The notes: generated from the letters alone by a model not told the origin. Counted from the stretch's first letter, positions 34,003 through 43,439 are shown. The stretch is 64,000 bases of DNA from Clostridia bacterium (GCA_900766045.1 CAAFTW010000030.1:1-64000), one strand, 5' to 3'. Made by a program: numbers and translations.

Positions 34003-35805
34003 ATGATGTCAAATTTTGTGAGTGGAATCCAGGACTGGTTCCAGATGATGTACAGCGCGGCTGTGACAACGATTAAATCAGGTCACGCAGCGAGTCTGAT
34101 GTACACCGCGGCGGCCAGGTGGATTTTTATTTTACTCGCGGCATTCATTCTGATCAGGGCGATTATCGCGCTGCTCAGAAGCAAGAGTCCGTCTGAGGTA
34201 TGGGCATATCTGCATATTGAAGGCAGCAGAAACATTCCGATCACGCATTGGGAAAATGCAATTGGAAGAGCACCGAGCTGTGATATTCAGCTTGAGGATA
34301 TGAGCGTTTCCAGAAATCAGGGGACCCTGGTGCGCGACAACAACGGATACTGGACCTATATGGACCTGGGATCCCGGAATGGTGCGTATGTAAACGGAAA
34401 AAAGGCGGTGCCGTATAAACCGGTCATCGTCGGCGCGGGAGACAAGCTGGTTCTGGGAAGTACTGCCTGTGAGCTTTTTCCGGTCAGTGTGCAGGAGCAT
34501 ATGAATAATATCAGGAGACGTGCGGAATACACACATATTCTGCCGCCATGGATGTCCTTTCTGGCACTGACACTATTTCAGTTTCTTACCGTTGTGCAGC
34601 TGAAGCTGGCGCTGGGAACACGTTATGTGCCGGGAATAACTGTGGCGTTTGCCGGACTTGCTGTCGGTATGTGGGTGTATGTCATTGCAATGAAAATCAT
34701 GCACCGGCGGGGATTTGAAATCGAAACGATCGCCTTCTTCTTATCGACGCTGAGTCTGTCGGTTGTCGCTACGCGGTTCCCGACTCAGGTGCTGAAGCAG
34801 TTTCTGACCATTGTGATCGGGGTTCTGCTGTTTTTGTTTATGTGTACCTGGCTGAGGGATCTGAAGAGGACGCTGAAGGTAAAGAAGCTGATGTACATTG
34901 CCGCGATGGCGCTTTTTGCCTTCAATCTGGTTTTTGCGACCACGAAAAACGGACAGTCAAACTGGGTGCAGCTGGGCGGGTTTTCTATGCAGCCGTCAGA
35001 AATCGTCAAACTTGCCTTTATCTGGGTCGGTGCGGCAACCATGAATGAGCTTTTTGAGCGGAAGAATTCCATGATCTTTACAGCATTTGCCTTCTTCTGC
35101 TTCCTCTGCCTGGCAAAGATGGGAGATTTCGGTACAGCGGTCATTTTCTTTGTAACCTACCTGGTGATCTCTTTCCTGCGAAGCGGAGATTTTACGCGTC
35201 TGATTATGATCGTCGGTGTAGCCTTTGCCGGCGGCATGGTGGTTCTGCGATTCAAGAGCTATATTGCGGCGCGTCTTGCGGTCTGGGGACATGTATGGGA
35301 AAGTAGCAACGCGAATGCCATGGGATATCAGCAGACCAGAACGATGTCTGCCTCTGCCAGCGGCGGTTTGATCGGTGTCGGAGCGGGAAAAGGCTGGTTC
35401 CATACCATTTTCGCGTCGGAAACGGACCTGGTATTTGGAACTGTCTCGGAAGAATGGGGACTGATTATCGCCATTTTGATGATTATTGCCATCGTTACAC
35501 TTGCTGTTTTTGCCTATCGTTCTATCTGGGCGGGCCGTTCGACCTATTATACGATCGCAGCCTGCGCGGCAACCACGATTTTCCTGTTCCAGGCAATCCT
35601 GAACTTCTTCGGTTCTGTGGATCTTCTGCCGCTGACAGGAGTTACCTTCCCGTTTGTATCCGGAGGAGGTACGTCGATGATTGCTTCATGGGGGCTTCTG
35701 GCATTTGTAAAAGCCGCGGATACGAGGCAGAATGCCAGCATTGCCGTCAGCCTGGATGATCAGGGATTAACGAGTGAGGGGGCAGAGCATTATGAAGAAG
35801 CTTGA
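34003..35805 (+). CDS. FHA domain - FtsW/RodA (SEDS) fusion protein
   Basis: A membrane protein of about 600 residues. One helix lies at about 38-60, then a cytoplasmic FHA domain at about 65-160 (IGRAPSCDI, SVSRNQG, DLGSRNGAYVNG). The SEDS region with roughly ten helices follows, about 190-580, including GGFSMQPSEIVKLAFI and the C-terminal FVSGGGTSMI. SEDS proteins polymerise peptidoglycan glycan strands together with a class B penicillin-binding protein, and the next gene is exactly that, overlapping by 14 bases. FHA domains bind phosphothreonine, so a Ser/Thr kinase may control this pair. In the FHA core the usual SxxH reads SRNQ. The start is uncertain: ATG 34003 or 34006 (MMSNF) have GCAGAGGA upstream; an earlier start is possible. 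Confidence 0.9.
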   Translation: MMSNFVSGIQDWFQMMYSAAVTTIKSGHAASLMYTAAARWIFILLAAFILIRAIIALLRSKSPSEVWAYLHIEGSRNIPITHWENAIGRAPSCDIQLEDMSVSRNQGTLVRDNNGYWTYMDLGSRNGAYVNGKKAVPYKPVIVGAGDKLVLGSTACELFPVSVQEHMNNIRRRAEYTHILPPWMSFLALTLFQFLTVVQLKLALGTRYVPGITVAFAGLAVGMWVYVIAMKIMHRRGFEIETIAFFLSTLSLSVVATRFPTQVLKQFLTIVIGVLLFLFMCTWLRDLKRTLKVKKLMYIAAMALFAFNLVFATTKNGQSNWVQLGGFSMQPSEIVKLAFIWVGAATMNELFERKNSMIFTAFAFFCFLCLAKMGDFGTAVIFFVTYLVISFLRSGDFTRLIMIVGVAFAGGMVVLRFKSYIAARLAVWGHVWESSNANAMGYQQTRTMSASASGGLIGVGAGKGWFHTIFASETDLVFGTVSEEWGLIIAILMIIAIVTLAVFAYRSIWAGRSTYYTIAACAATTIFLFQAILNFFGSVDLLPLTGVTFPFVSGGGTSMIASWGLLAFVKAADTRQNASIAVSLDDQGLTSEGAEHYEEA

Positions 35806-37123
35806 GAAACGCGCGATTATCTGTCTTCTGCTGGCAGCGGTCCTGCTCATCGGTCTGGGAGTATATACCTACCGCTATGTACATTATGGCCATAAGTGGG
35901 CAACCTTTTACGGAAATTCACATCTGTATCATAACGGTGTGCTTGCAATCGGAAAGATTTACGACCGCAACGGAGTCCTTCTGGCGGCAAATGGAAAAGG
36001 CAAGGACGGAAAAGTCAAGTATAACAGCAGCGAGACGGTCAGAAGGGCTACGGCGCATGCCGTCGGAGATATGAATGGAAATGTCTCCACTTCAGCAGAA
36101 AGCGTATTTAAAGATAAGATGGTCGGCTATAACCTGCTGACTGGAACATACAGCGTGAGCGGAAAAGGAAGTCAGGTTCACCTGTCTATTTCCGCAAAGG
36201 CCTGCAAAGTGGCTTATGAAGCGCTGGGCAGCCATAACGGGGTCGTTGGCGTATATAACTATAAAACGGGAGAAATCCTCTGCATGGTCAGCAAGCCAAC
36301 CTTTGATCCGGAGAATCCGGCATCTTCCGTGGAAAGCGGAACCTATATGAACAAGTTCCTTTCCGGAAGACTGACTCCGGGATCGACCTTCAAGCTGGTT
36401 ACCAGTGCGGCCGCTATTGAAAACCTGAAGAACCTGGATTCTTTCAGTTATTACTGCACCGGAGTGAGAAATATGGGAGGATGGAAGATCCGCTGTGACG
36501 AGGCACATGGCCGGGTAGACTTTGAATCCGCGCTTGCGAAATCCTGCAACTGCGCATTCTCCGTTCTTTCTGATGAACTCGGAAATAAGACCCTTGCAGA
36601 GTACACGAAGAAGGCAGGTCTGGAGACCGCCTATAACATTGACGGTATCCATAATGCAAAGGGAACGTTTGACTTTCCGAGCAATTCCTTTAACCTGGCA
36701 TGGGCAGGAATCGGACAGTGGAAGGATCAGGTAAATCCTTGCTCCATGATGGTATATATGGGCGCGATCGCCAGAGACGGTGTTTCTGTCGTTCCGAGAG
36801 TCCTGAAGCCGACTGTTGCGACAGGAAAGAAGACAGACCGGATGATCCAGGCTTCAACAGCTGAAAAGCTGAAGAAGATGATGAGAAACAATGTTGAAAA
36901 AACATACGGTGCAAGCAATTTCCCGGGACTGAATATCTGTGCCAAGACCGGAACTGCAGAAGTCAACGGAGCTAAGCCGAATGCATGGTTTGACGGCTTC
37001 CTGAATGATGATGAACATCCATATGCTTTCGTTGTTTGTGTGGAAGACGGAGGATTCGGACAGACCGTTGCCGCGCCGGTAGCGAATAAGGTCCTGCAGG
37101 AACTGGTAAAAGAAAACAGCTGA
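35792..37123 (+). CDS. Class B penicillin-binding protein (transpeptidase)
   Basis: A 443-residue membrane-anchored transpeptidase that cross-links peptidoglycan. An N-terminal anchor spans residues 8-26. The three active-site motifs are S198-TFK-201 (PGSTFK), SCN near 250 and KTGT near 387. It is short: the N-terminal pedestal is reduced and there are no PASTA repeats, as in PbpA-type proteins paired with an FHA/SEDS partner in Gram-positives. It overlaps the SEDS gene, which indicates a working pair. GTGAGGGGG stands nine bases before the ATG. Confidence 0.93.
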   Translation: MKKLEKRAIICLLLAAVLLIGLGVYTYRYVHYGHKWATFYGNSHLYHNGVLAIGKIYDRNGVLLAANGKGKDGKVKYNSSETVRRATAHAVGDMNGNVSTSAESVFKDKMVGYNLLTGTYSVSGKGSQVHLSISAKACKVAYEALGSHNGVVGVYNYKTGEILCMVSKPTFDPENPASSVESGTYMNKFLSGRLTPGSTFKLVTSAAAIENLKNLDSFSYYCTGVRNMGGWKIRCDEAHGRVDFESALAKSCNCAFSVLSDELGNKTLAEYTKKAGLETAYNIDGIHNAKGTFDFPSNSFNLAWAGIGQWKDQVNPCSMMVYMGAIARDGVSVVPRVLKPTVATGKKTDRMIQASTAEKLKKMMRNNVEKTYGASNFPGLNICAKTGTAEVNGAKPNAWFDGFLNDDEHPYAFVVCVEDGGFGQTVAAPVANKVLQELVKENS

Positions 37124-37160
37124 TGATCTGCAGAATCCTGCAGCGGACAGCATTTGATAC

Positions 37161-38144
37161 ATGATACAGGAGAGTGTTTTGAAACAGTATTACGCAGCAG
37201 AACTGAAGAAGGACATGGAGTTTATCGATTTCTTCATGGTGAAGAGAAGCGGAATCCGTGTCGGTGCCAATCATAAACAGTATTTTGATATTATGCTCGG
37301 TGACAAGACCGGTGAAATTTCCGGAAAAAAGTGGGACGTCCAGCCGCAGGACGTCCCGAAGCTGGAGGCGATGAGTGAAGGAAAGCTGGTCAAGGTCAAG
37401 GCTCAGGTTACTGAGTGGCAGGGTGCGCTGCAGCTGAGGCTGCAGCGAATCCGTCTTGTCACAGATCAGGACGGTCTGGATATTTCCGACTACATCAAGG
37501 CGGCTCCGGAAGATTCAGAGTCTATGTATGACTATATCTATAATGTCGCAGATCAGATGATGGACGTGGATCTGCGATCACTCTGCCTGCGTGTTCTGCA
37601 GGAAAATAAGGACCGGCTGATGTATTATCCGGCAGCATCCAGAAATCATCACGCAGAATACGGTGGACTGCTGTTTCATGTCAAGCGCATGCTGATGAAC
37701 GCCATCGGCATCTGCAGTGTCTACACCGATTTGAAGAAGGACCTGCTCTGTGCCGGTGTCATTCTTCATGATATCGAGAAGCTGGATGAGATTCTGTCCG
37801 ATGAAAACGGCGTTTCTCCGGGCTATTCCCGGGAAGGACAGTTCTTGGGGCACCTGGTCATGGGTGTGAAATACATCGATGAGCGTGCCAGAAAACTGGA
37901 TTTCCCGGAGGAAAAACGTCTTATGCTTGAACAGATGATTTTGTCTCACCACTATGAGCCGGAATTCGGAAGCCCGATCCGTCCGCTGTTCCCGGAAGGA
38001 GAGGTCCTGCACTATCTGGATATTCTGGACGCCCGCCTGTTTGATATGTACGACGCGCTGGCAACGACGGAACCGGGACATTTCTCTGAACGGATCTGGA
38101 CACTGGACAACCGCCGCATTTATAAACCGGAACACGATGACTAG
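37161..38144 (+). CDS. yhaM: 3'-5' exoribonuclease YhaM-like (OB + HD domains)
   Basis: A 327-residue nuclease of the YhaM/CBF1 family. An OB-fold lies at about 15-100 (DKTGEISGKKWD, LVKVKAQV), and a metal-dependent HD domain at about 155-290 (HHAEYGGLLFHV, then LHDIEK near 202 and SHHYEPEFG near 260). It trims RNA or single-stranded DNA from the 3' end. It is followed two bases later by recD2. The start is uncertain: ATG 37161 lacks a good ribosome site, while a TTG at 37179 lies about five bases from AGGAG. Confidence 0.88.
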   Translation: MIQESVLKQYYAAELKKDMEFIDFFMVKRSGIRVGANHKQYFDIMLGDKTGEISGKKWDVQPQDVPKLEAMSEGKLVKVKAQVTEWQGALQLRLQRIRLVTDQDGLDISDYIKAAPEDSESMYDYIYNVADQMMDVDLRSLCLRVLQENKDRLMYYPAASRNHHAEYGGLLFHVKRMLMNAIGICSVYTDLKKDLLCAGVILHDIEKLDEILSDENGVSPGYSREGQFLGHLVMGVKYIDERARKLDFPEEKRLMLEQMILSHHYEPEFGSPIRPLFPEGEVLHYLDILDARLFDMYDALATTEPGHFSERIWTLDNRRIYKPEHDD

Positions 38145-38146
38145 TC

Positions 38147-40375
38147 ATGGAAGAAAAACAGGGGATTATTACAGACATCATATTTCATAATGAGGAGAAC
38201 GGTTACACCATTGCCGTCATGGAAACAAGCGATGAGCAGTTTACCGCTGTCGGCATGCTTCCGGAAAACGCTCTGGGAAATACTTTTCTCCTCCGGGGAG
38301 CCTTCAAGATTCACCCGAAGTACGGAGAGCAGTTCGCTTTCACAGAGGCGGAAGCGGTTCTTCCGTCCAGCGCGGATGAAATTGAAGGTTTTCTTGCGTC
38401 CGGAGCAGTAAAGGGAATCGGAAAGAAAATGGCCCATGCCATTGTGCAGACCTTCGGTGATGACACGCTGAATGTCATGAAGGAACATCCATCCAGGCTT
38501 CTTCGGATTACCGGAATTGGAAAAAAAAGCCTGGCAAGGATCACAGAGTCTTTCCATGAGCAGTGGAGTTTTGCCGAGGTTTCCATGTTTTTCCAGAAGT
38601 ATGGAATCCCGCAGGCCAGTGCCTTCCGGCTGTTTAAGGCCTACGGAGCGGATACGGTTGCCAGAATTACAGAAAATCCCTACCGTCTGGCGGATGAAGT
38701 CCGCGGCATCGGTTTCCGAAAGGCAGACCAGATTGCGCTGAAGCTGAATCTTCCGCCGGACTCGGACATGCGCATTGAGAGCGGCGTAAAATACACCCTC
38801 GGCTATTATGCCGGAGACGGAAGCACCTACCTTCCAAAGGAAAGGCTGTGCGAGGAAACGGCTCAGCTGCTGGACCTGACCAGATCGCAGATAGACGATG
38901 TACTGCTGCAGATGTCCGTCGAAGGCATGGTCATGCAGGATCATATCGACGGGCAGGACGTAGTTTACCTGTACGCCTATTACGAGGCAGAAAAAAAGAC
39001 GGCGGGAAATATCGCCCGCCTGGTCAGCGCGGACCTAAAGAATCTGCAGGCGGATATCCGCAGCAGCATCGACATGACGGAGGCGCATACAGGAATTCAT
39101 CTTTCCGAAGAACAGAAAAATGCGGTGGAGGCTTCGCTTACAAGCGGCGTATCGGTCATTACCGGAGGACCGGGAACAGGTAAAACCACGATTATTCACG
39201 CGCTGCTGGATATTTTTGAAGGCAGTGGATTTAAGACGCTTCTTGCTGCGCCGACCGGAAGAGCTGCGAAAAGAATCACGGAGACCAGCGGACGCCAGGC
39301 TTCTACCATTCACCGCATGCTGGAGTACGCGCGCGGAGAGGAAGAATCTATGGCTTTTGGGAAAAATGAAGATGATCCGCTGAAATGTGACGCGGTCATC
39401 GTCGATGAGGCTTCCATGATCGATCTGATGCTGATGCGCGCGCTGACGGACGCGATTCTGCCGGGAACCCGGCTGATTCTGGTGGGCGACTCCGACCAGC
39501 TGCCGTCTGTGGGAGCCGGAGATGTTCTGAGGGATGTGATGGACAGCGGAGTCGCCGGTGTATCCTGCCTGACCGCGATTTTCCGTCAGGCAGAAGAGAG
39601 CCAGATCGTCGTCAACGCCCATCGTATTAATCAGGGAGAATATCCGGTCGTAAATGGCAGAGGAAGCGACTTTTTCTTCATGAGGAGAAACAATGAGATG
39701 CAGATGCAGGATCTGATCGTCCAGCTCGCATCAAAGCGCCTGATCACCTATTATAAAGACCTGGATCCCCTGAAAGACATTCAGGTCATGACTCCGGTTC
39801 ATAAGGGAAATGTCGGAACACAGGCACTGAACCAGGTTCTTCAGCAGACCTTCAATCCGCCTTCTCCCAAGAAGCAGGAGCACAGAAACCGGGGAAGAAT
39901 TTTCCGGACCGGAGATAAGGTCATGCAGATCAAGAATGACTATCAGCTTCCTTGGAAGAGAATCGGCGATTCAGAGAGCAGCGCCGGCGTATTTAACGGT
40001 GATGTCGGCTATATCACCGCAATTCACCCGGAAGAGGAGCGCATGACTGTACTTTATGATGAAGAAAAGTACGCCGAGTATGATTTCTCCCAGCTTGACG
40101 AACTGGAACTCGCCTATGCGATTACCGTACATAAGAGCCAGGGCTCCGAATTTCCGGTGATTATCATGCCGCTTTCCTGGTTCCCGCCGATGCTGGCAAC
40201 CAGAAACCTGCTCTATACCGCAGTGACGAGAGGAAAGCGCGGTGTCGTCCTGGTCGGAACGGACAAGGCCCTGAAAGCCATGGTCGACAACGACCGCAAC
40301 AAGCTCCGCTATTCCGGCCTGAAGTGGAGGCTTTCCCAGCTGGCGCCTCTGCTTGAAGAGGATCATGAGAACTAG
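38147..40375 (+). CDS. recD2: ATP-dependent DNA helicase RecD2
   Basis: A 742-residue SF1B 5'-3' helicase of the RecD2/YrrC type, which acts without RecBC in repair. An N-terminal OB-like region and helix-hairpin-helix repeats occupy about 1-200 (AVKGIGKKMA, ITGIGKKSLARI, EVRGIGFRKAD). Walker A GGPGTGKTT is near 340-348 and Walker B VDEASMID near 418. The SH3-like insertion precedes the terminal helicase motif TVHKSQGSEF. It is close to the usual 730-790 length. It is probably in one operon with yhaM and comF. Confidence 0.95.
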   Translation: MEEKQGIITDIIFHNEENGYTIAVMETSDEQFTAVGMLPENALGNTFLLRGAFKIHPKYGEQFAFTEAEAVLPSSADEIEGFLASGAVKGIGKKMAHAIVQTFGDDTLNVMKEHPSRLLRITGIGKKSLARITESFHEQWSFAEVSMFFQKYGIPQASAFRLFKAYGADTVARITENPYRLADEVRGIGFRKADQIALKLNLPPDSDMRIESGVKYTLGYYAGDGSTYLPKERLCEETAQLLDLTRSQIDDVLLQMSVEGMVMQDHIDGQDVVYLYAYYEAEKKTAGNIARLVSADLKNLQADIRSSIDMTEAHTGIHLSEEQKNAVEASLTSGVSVITGGPGTGKTTIIHALLDIFEGSGFKTLLAAPTGRAAKRITETSGRQASTIHRMLEYARGEEESMAFGKNEDDPLKCDAVIVDEASMIDLMLMRALTDAILPGTRLILVGDSDQLPSVGAGDVLRDVMDSGVAGVSCLTAIFRQAEESQIVVNAHRINQGEYPVVNGRGSDFFFMRRNNEMQMQDLIVQLASKRLITYYKDLDPLKDIQVMTPVHKGNVGTQALNQVLQQTFNPPSPKKQEHRNRGRIFRTGDKVMQIKNDYQLPWKRIGDSESSAGVFNGDVGYITAIHPEEERMTVLYDEEKYAEYDFSQLDELELAYAITVHKSQGSEFPVIIMPLSWFPPMLATRNLLYTAVTRGKRGVVLVGTDKALKAMVDNDRNKLRYSGLKWRLSQLAPLLEEDHEN

Positions 40376-40475
40376 CAGCCTCGCAGGAGAGTTTTTCTCA
40401 TAGACAGAAATATGGGGATGTGCCACCCTTATGACAGAACATCATTTTCGAGATCATAAGGAGGGACAAAAAGTA

Positions 40476-41237
40476 ATGCGTAAGGAAAAACCCAGGTCCT
40501 GCATCCCGCTGCTGAGAAAGATGGCCGATCAGTTTCTGGACCTGCTCTATCCGCCATCGCTCTATTGCTGCATCTGCGGAAATATCATCGATGAAACACG
40601 CCCCTACAGCCTCTGTGACCACTGCAGAGAACAACTGATGTGGGATGGAGAAGGAATCCGCGTCCATCATGGTCTGAAACTTCTGCGCTGCACCCAGTAT
40701 GGAATTTACGAACGGACACTGATCTTTTCTCTGAAATACAACCGCAGGAAATATACTGCCCATGTTATCGGTGAAATCATGAAGGATAAGCTGGAGCTGG
40801 AAGAGCAGGAGTGTGACATTATCGTACCCGTACCGATTCATGAAAGCCGGCGCAGAGAACGCGGATTCAATCAGACGGAAGAAATCGGAAAGGATCTGGC
40901 GGAAAGAACCGGGATGAAGATGATTCCAGATGCTGTGCGCAGAAGCAGAAAGACACAGGCCATGCGCGGTCTGTCTCCGACAGAAAGAGAAGCGAATGTA
41001 AAAGGCGCATTTACTCTGCATGAAGAGCGGAAAGAGCAGCTGACCGGAAAGCGGATTCTGATTCTGGACGACTTCTTTACGACGGGAGCGACGGCAAGAG
41101 CGATGGCAGCAGAGCTTCAGAAGGCGGAACCGGAAGATCTTTTGTTTCTGGCTTTTGCGGCTCGCTACGACGATTCCTTTTCGGCGGGAACGCTGGACAG
41201 GAAAGACGCTGATAAAGAGGCTGGCATAATCGTCTGA
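40476..41237 (+). CDS. comF: ComF-family phosphoribosyltransferase-like protein
   Basis: A 253-residue protein of the ComF/GntX family. A four-cysteine zinc finger is near residues 28-50 (CCICG...CDHC). The PRPP-binding loop ILDDFFTTGAT is near 195-206. ComF is a competence factor in naturally transformable bacteria and probably handles single-stranded DNA with helicases; the helicase gene recD2 is immediately upstream. In non-competent relatives its role is unclear. ATG 40476 is 10 bases from AAGGAGGG; upstream in-frame starts lack such a site. Confidence 0.9.
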   Translation: MRKEKPRSCIPLLRKMADQFLDLLYPPSLYCCICGNIIDETRPYSLCDHCREQLMWDGEGIRVHHGLKLLRCTQYGIYERTLIFSLKYNRRKYTAHVIGEIMKDKLELEEQECDIIVPVPIHESRRRERGFNQTEEIGKDLAERTGMKMIPDAVRRSRKTQAMRGLSPTEREANVKGAFTLHEERKEQLTGKRILILDDFFTTGATARAMAAELQKAEPEDLLFLAFAARYDDSFSAGTLDRKDADKEAGIIV

Positions 41238-41275
41238 CCGGGACGGAAAGCGCGGAGCGAAGAATACAGGCGTTT

Positions 41276-41297
41276 CCTTGCGGGTAAGTTTTTGTCG
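41276..41297 (+). repeat. Copy of a dispersed 22-23 bp motif
   Basis: CCTTGCGGG, five bases, then TTTTTGTCG, lying 40 bases before the diacylglycerol kinase-like gene. TTGCGG is followed 17 bases later by AATATT, so this copy could also work as a promoter. Confidence 0.4.
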
Positions 41298-41336
41298 GGG
41301 AATATTTTGACGAGAAAGAGAAAGAGGAAGGACAGG

Positions 41337-42332
41337 ATGGATCATTTATTTCTGGTGAATCCGGCGGCCGGCAAGGGCAGTCAGAAGGGGCGGGGCCGCG
41401 CGCAGAAGCATGAAGCCGAGGTGGAACAGTTTATCGGACAGATCCGGCGTGCTGCGGAAAAGATCGGCTGCCAGGCGGAGATCGTCCGGACGGAGGGGCC
41501 GGGGGACGCGGAGCGGAAAGCCGCGGCGTTTGCAGAGGCGGCAAAAGGAAACCCGGCAAGGATTTATGCCTGCGGCGGCGACGGCACACTGAATGAGCTG
41601 ATCAATGGGGTCAGTGAATACCCGGAGATAGAGGTCGGTGTGCTTCCGATCGGGACGGGAAATGACACCATCCGCAATTTTACAGATTCATACGGGAAAG
41701 CTCTCCCGAAGGAAGTTTTTCTGGATCCGGAACGTCAGCTCCTGGGAAGAGCGGTTACCGTAGACCTGCTGCGCTATGAGGGCGTACTGGACGGGAAATT
41801 TCAGTCAAGGCTCTGTATGAATATGCTGAATAATGGGTTCGACTGCAACGTGGTGGCAAGGGCCGGAGAACTGAAACAGAAGCGTTTTATTTCAGGGTCC
41901 TTTGCCTATCTGCTGGCTGTATTTTCGATGTTCGTGAAAAAGCAGGGGATATCACTGAAGATTACGGCGGACGGAAAGGTCATCAGCCGCGGAAATGTGC
42001 TCTTGTGTGCGGCGGCAAACGGCTGTTACTGCGGAGGCGGCATCAAGGGACTTCCGATGGCCAGAATGGATGACGGAAAGATCGAGCTCAGTATTCTGAA
42101 AGATATAAAACGCAGAACTTTTCTCCACATGCTGCCGAAATACGCGGACGGCACATATCTTCAGACGCCGCAGGCGGAGTCCATTGTGATCCGGGGAAAA
42201 TATGATCAGGTCATTCTGGAACCGGACATTGGAAATCGTTTTCTGACCTGCGCGGATGGAGAGATCTCTGAAACTACGGGAATAACAATCACGGCGCTTC
42301 CTCACGCAATGCACTTTATCGTTCCCGCTTGA
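41337..42332 (+). CDS. Diacylglycerol kinase-family lipid kinase (YegS/DagK type)
   Basis: A 331-residue soluble lipid kinase. The nucleotide site GGDGTLNELINGV is near residues 79-91 and PIGTGND near 104-110. VNPAAGKGS is at the N-terminus. The beta-sandwich C-terminal domain is complete and ends with the usual GE...TxxxxITALP segment. The probable job is to recycle diacylglycerol or phosphorylate a related lipid at the membrane. Between the first strand and the ATP site it carries an Arg/Lys-rich insert (about 12-25). ATG 41337 has AGGAAGGA upstream. The stop codon falls inside the promoter of the following noncoding RNA. Confidence 0.92.
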   Translation: MDHLFLVNPAAGKGSQKGRGRAQKHEAEVEQFIGQIRRAAEKIGCQAEIVRTEGPGDAERKAAAFAEAAKGNPARIYACGGDGTLNELINGVSEYPEIEVGVLPIGTGNDTIRNFTDSYGKALPKEVFLDPERQLLGRAVTVDLLRYEGVLDGKFQSRLCMNMLNNGFDCNVVARAGELKQKRFISGSFAYLLAVFSMFVKKQGISLKITADGKVISRGNVLLCAAANGCYCGGGIKGLPMARMDDGKIELSILKDIKRRTFLHMLPKYADGTYLQTPQAESIVIRGKYDQVILEPDIGNRFLTCADGEISETTGITITALPHAMHFIVPA

Positions 42333-42357
42333 ATTGGAAACGCTCAGCTGATACAAT
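42329..42357 (+). promoter_or_regulatory. Promoter of the raiA-like noncoding RNA
   Basis: TTGAAT (42329-42334), 17 bases, TACAAT (42352-42357). The expected start, about 42363-42365, coincides with the closing stem of the RNA. Confidence 0.75.
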
Positions 42358-42362
42358 GAAAC

Positions 42363-42540
42363 AAGCAGTTTTTCGGGTCTGTGGTTGAAAGTCCATGGCA
42401 GATACGGTCAAAAGGATCCACGTAAACCGTACGCAAGGCGGCGGCGAGCATGGCGTATCCTAGGTGTAAGTCCTCGGAAAAATTCCGGTAAAGGCGAGTG
42501 TGGGGGCAAAGACCAGGTCAGCCGGAAAACTGCTTTTTTC
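42363..42540 (+). ncRNA. raiA: raiA-like structured noncoding RNA
   Basis: A stand-alone RNA of about 178 nt. Its ends pair perfectly: AAGCAGTTTT (42363-42372) with AAAACTGCTT (42526-42535), extended by CGG/CCG, and the 3' arm runs into TTTTTT, making a closing stem that doubles as terminator. The interior is purine- and G-rich with short complementary blocks (for example GGATCC, GGCGGCGAG, AGTCCTCGG), as expected for a compact fold. It has its own promoter. The location directly upstream of the ribosome hibernation gene (raiA/hpf) is the defining context of the raiA RNA family. Identity is judged from context, length and architecture; I cannot run a covariance model. The function of this family is not settled. 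Confidence 0.72.
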
Positions 42541-42715
42541 TTGTTATTTCAACGGTTTTCGGGTTTTCAACGGCCTGCAGAGTCAAGAATCTGTAAAAGG
42601 TAATAGAGAAGAAATTTTATAAAAAACAGAAATTTTTTGTGGCCTGAAACCAATGGACTTCCAACGTTTTTGAGTAATAACTATCCAAAAGCCAAGATTT
42701 AAAAGAGTCAGAAAC

Positions 42716-42744
42716 TTGTAATAATTGCGAAGTGGTGCTATAAT
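42716..42744 (+). promoter_or_regulatory. Promoter of hpf
   Basis: TTGTAA (42716-42721), 17 bases, TATAAT (42739-42744), with TGC forming an extended -10. It separates hpf transcription from the noncoding RNA upstream. Confidence 0.8.
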
Positions 42745-42861
42745 ATCCATAGACACAAAGGAAAGGAATTTCCAAACTGCACCAGGATGTGCGAATCATT
42801 GAGGAATTCATTTTCCGCGGCAGAACCTCGCCGTTTGTGTCAGTACGTAAAGGAGGCCAAT

Positions 42862-43401
42862 ATGAAATACAACATTACTGGTAAGAACTTTAAAACCTAT
42901 CGCCGTCTGGAAGAGCAGATCGAGAAAAAATTCGACCGCCTCGATAAGTATTTCAGTGAGGACAATACTGCGAACATCGTTCTTTCACATGAAAGAGGAA
43001 AGGATAAGATTGAGGTAACCATTAACGCACAGGGCGCATTGTTCCGTGCAGAGGAAGTTACGGATGACGTATATGAAGGCATCGACCTGGCCGTTGACAA
43101 ACTGACGAGTCAGATCAAGCGCTTCAAGGGAAAACTTCAGAAAAGATATCAGAATAACAAGGCGCTGAAGTTCGAGTTCCTGGAAGAGGAGCCGGAGGAG
43201 GAAGCAGAAGAAGACGAAGAGATGAAGATCGTCAGAGAGAAGAGATTTGATCTTCGTCCGATGGATGTGGAAGAGGCAATCCTGGAAATGGAAATGCTGG
43301 AGCATGACTTCTTCGTATTCCTGAACAGCGATACAGAGACTGTAAATGTCGTTTACCGCAGAAAGGGCGGAAAGTACGGACTGCTGGAGCCTCAGTATTA
43401 A
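42862..43401 (+). CDS. hpf: Ribosome hibernation-promoting factor, long form
   Basis: A 179-residue long HPF (RaiA/YfiA family) that dimerises 70S ribosomes into inactive 100S particles in slow growth. The N-terminal RaiA domain is residues 1-100 (NITGKNFKTYRRLEEQIEKK). A short acidic Glu-rich linker is at about 110-125. The C-terminal dimerisation domain is at about 127-179 (EKRFDLRPMDVEEAILEME...HDFFVFLNSDT...VVYRRKGGKYGLLEP). ATG 42862 follows AAAGGAGG. A strong terminator ends the gene. Confidence 0.97.
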   Translation: MKYNITGKNFKTYRRLEEQIEKKFDRLDKYFSEDNTANIVLSHERGKDKIEVTINAQGALFRAEEVTDDVYEGIDLAVDKLTSQIKRFKGKLQKRYQNNKALKFEFLEEEPEEEAEEDEEMKIVREKRFDLRPMDVEEAILEMEMLEHDFFVFLNSDTETVNVVYRRKGGKYGLLEPQY

Positions 43402-43439
43402 ACCTGAAACATTCTATAAAAGCACTATATACTCTGAAT

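Larger units (their letters stand above)
42333..42861 (+). other. Interval between the lipid kinase and hpf genes
   Basis: 529 bases holding the raiA-like RNA (42363-42540), its promoter overlapping the kinase stop, and the separate hpf promoter (42716-42744) with a leader of about 110 nt. From 42545 to 42715 it is AT-rich with nothing that I can name. Confidence 0.65.
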
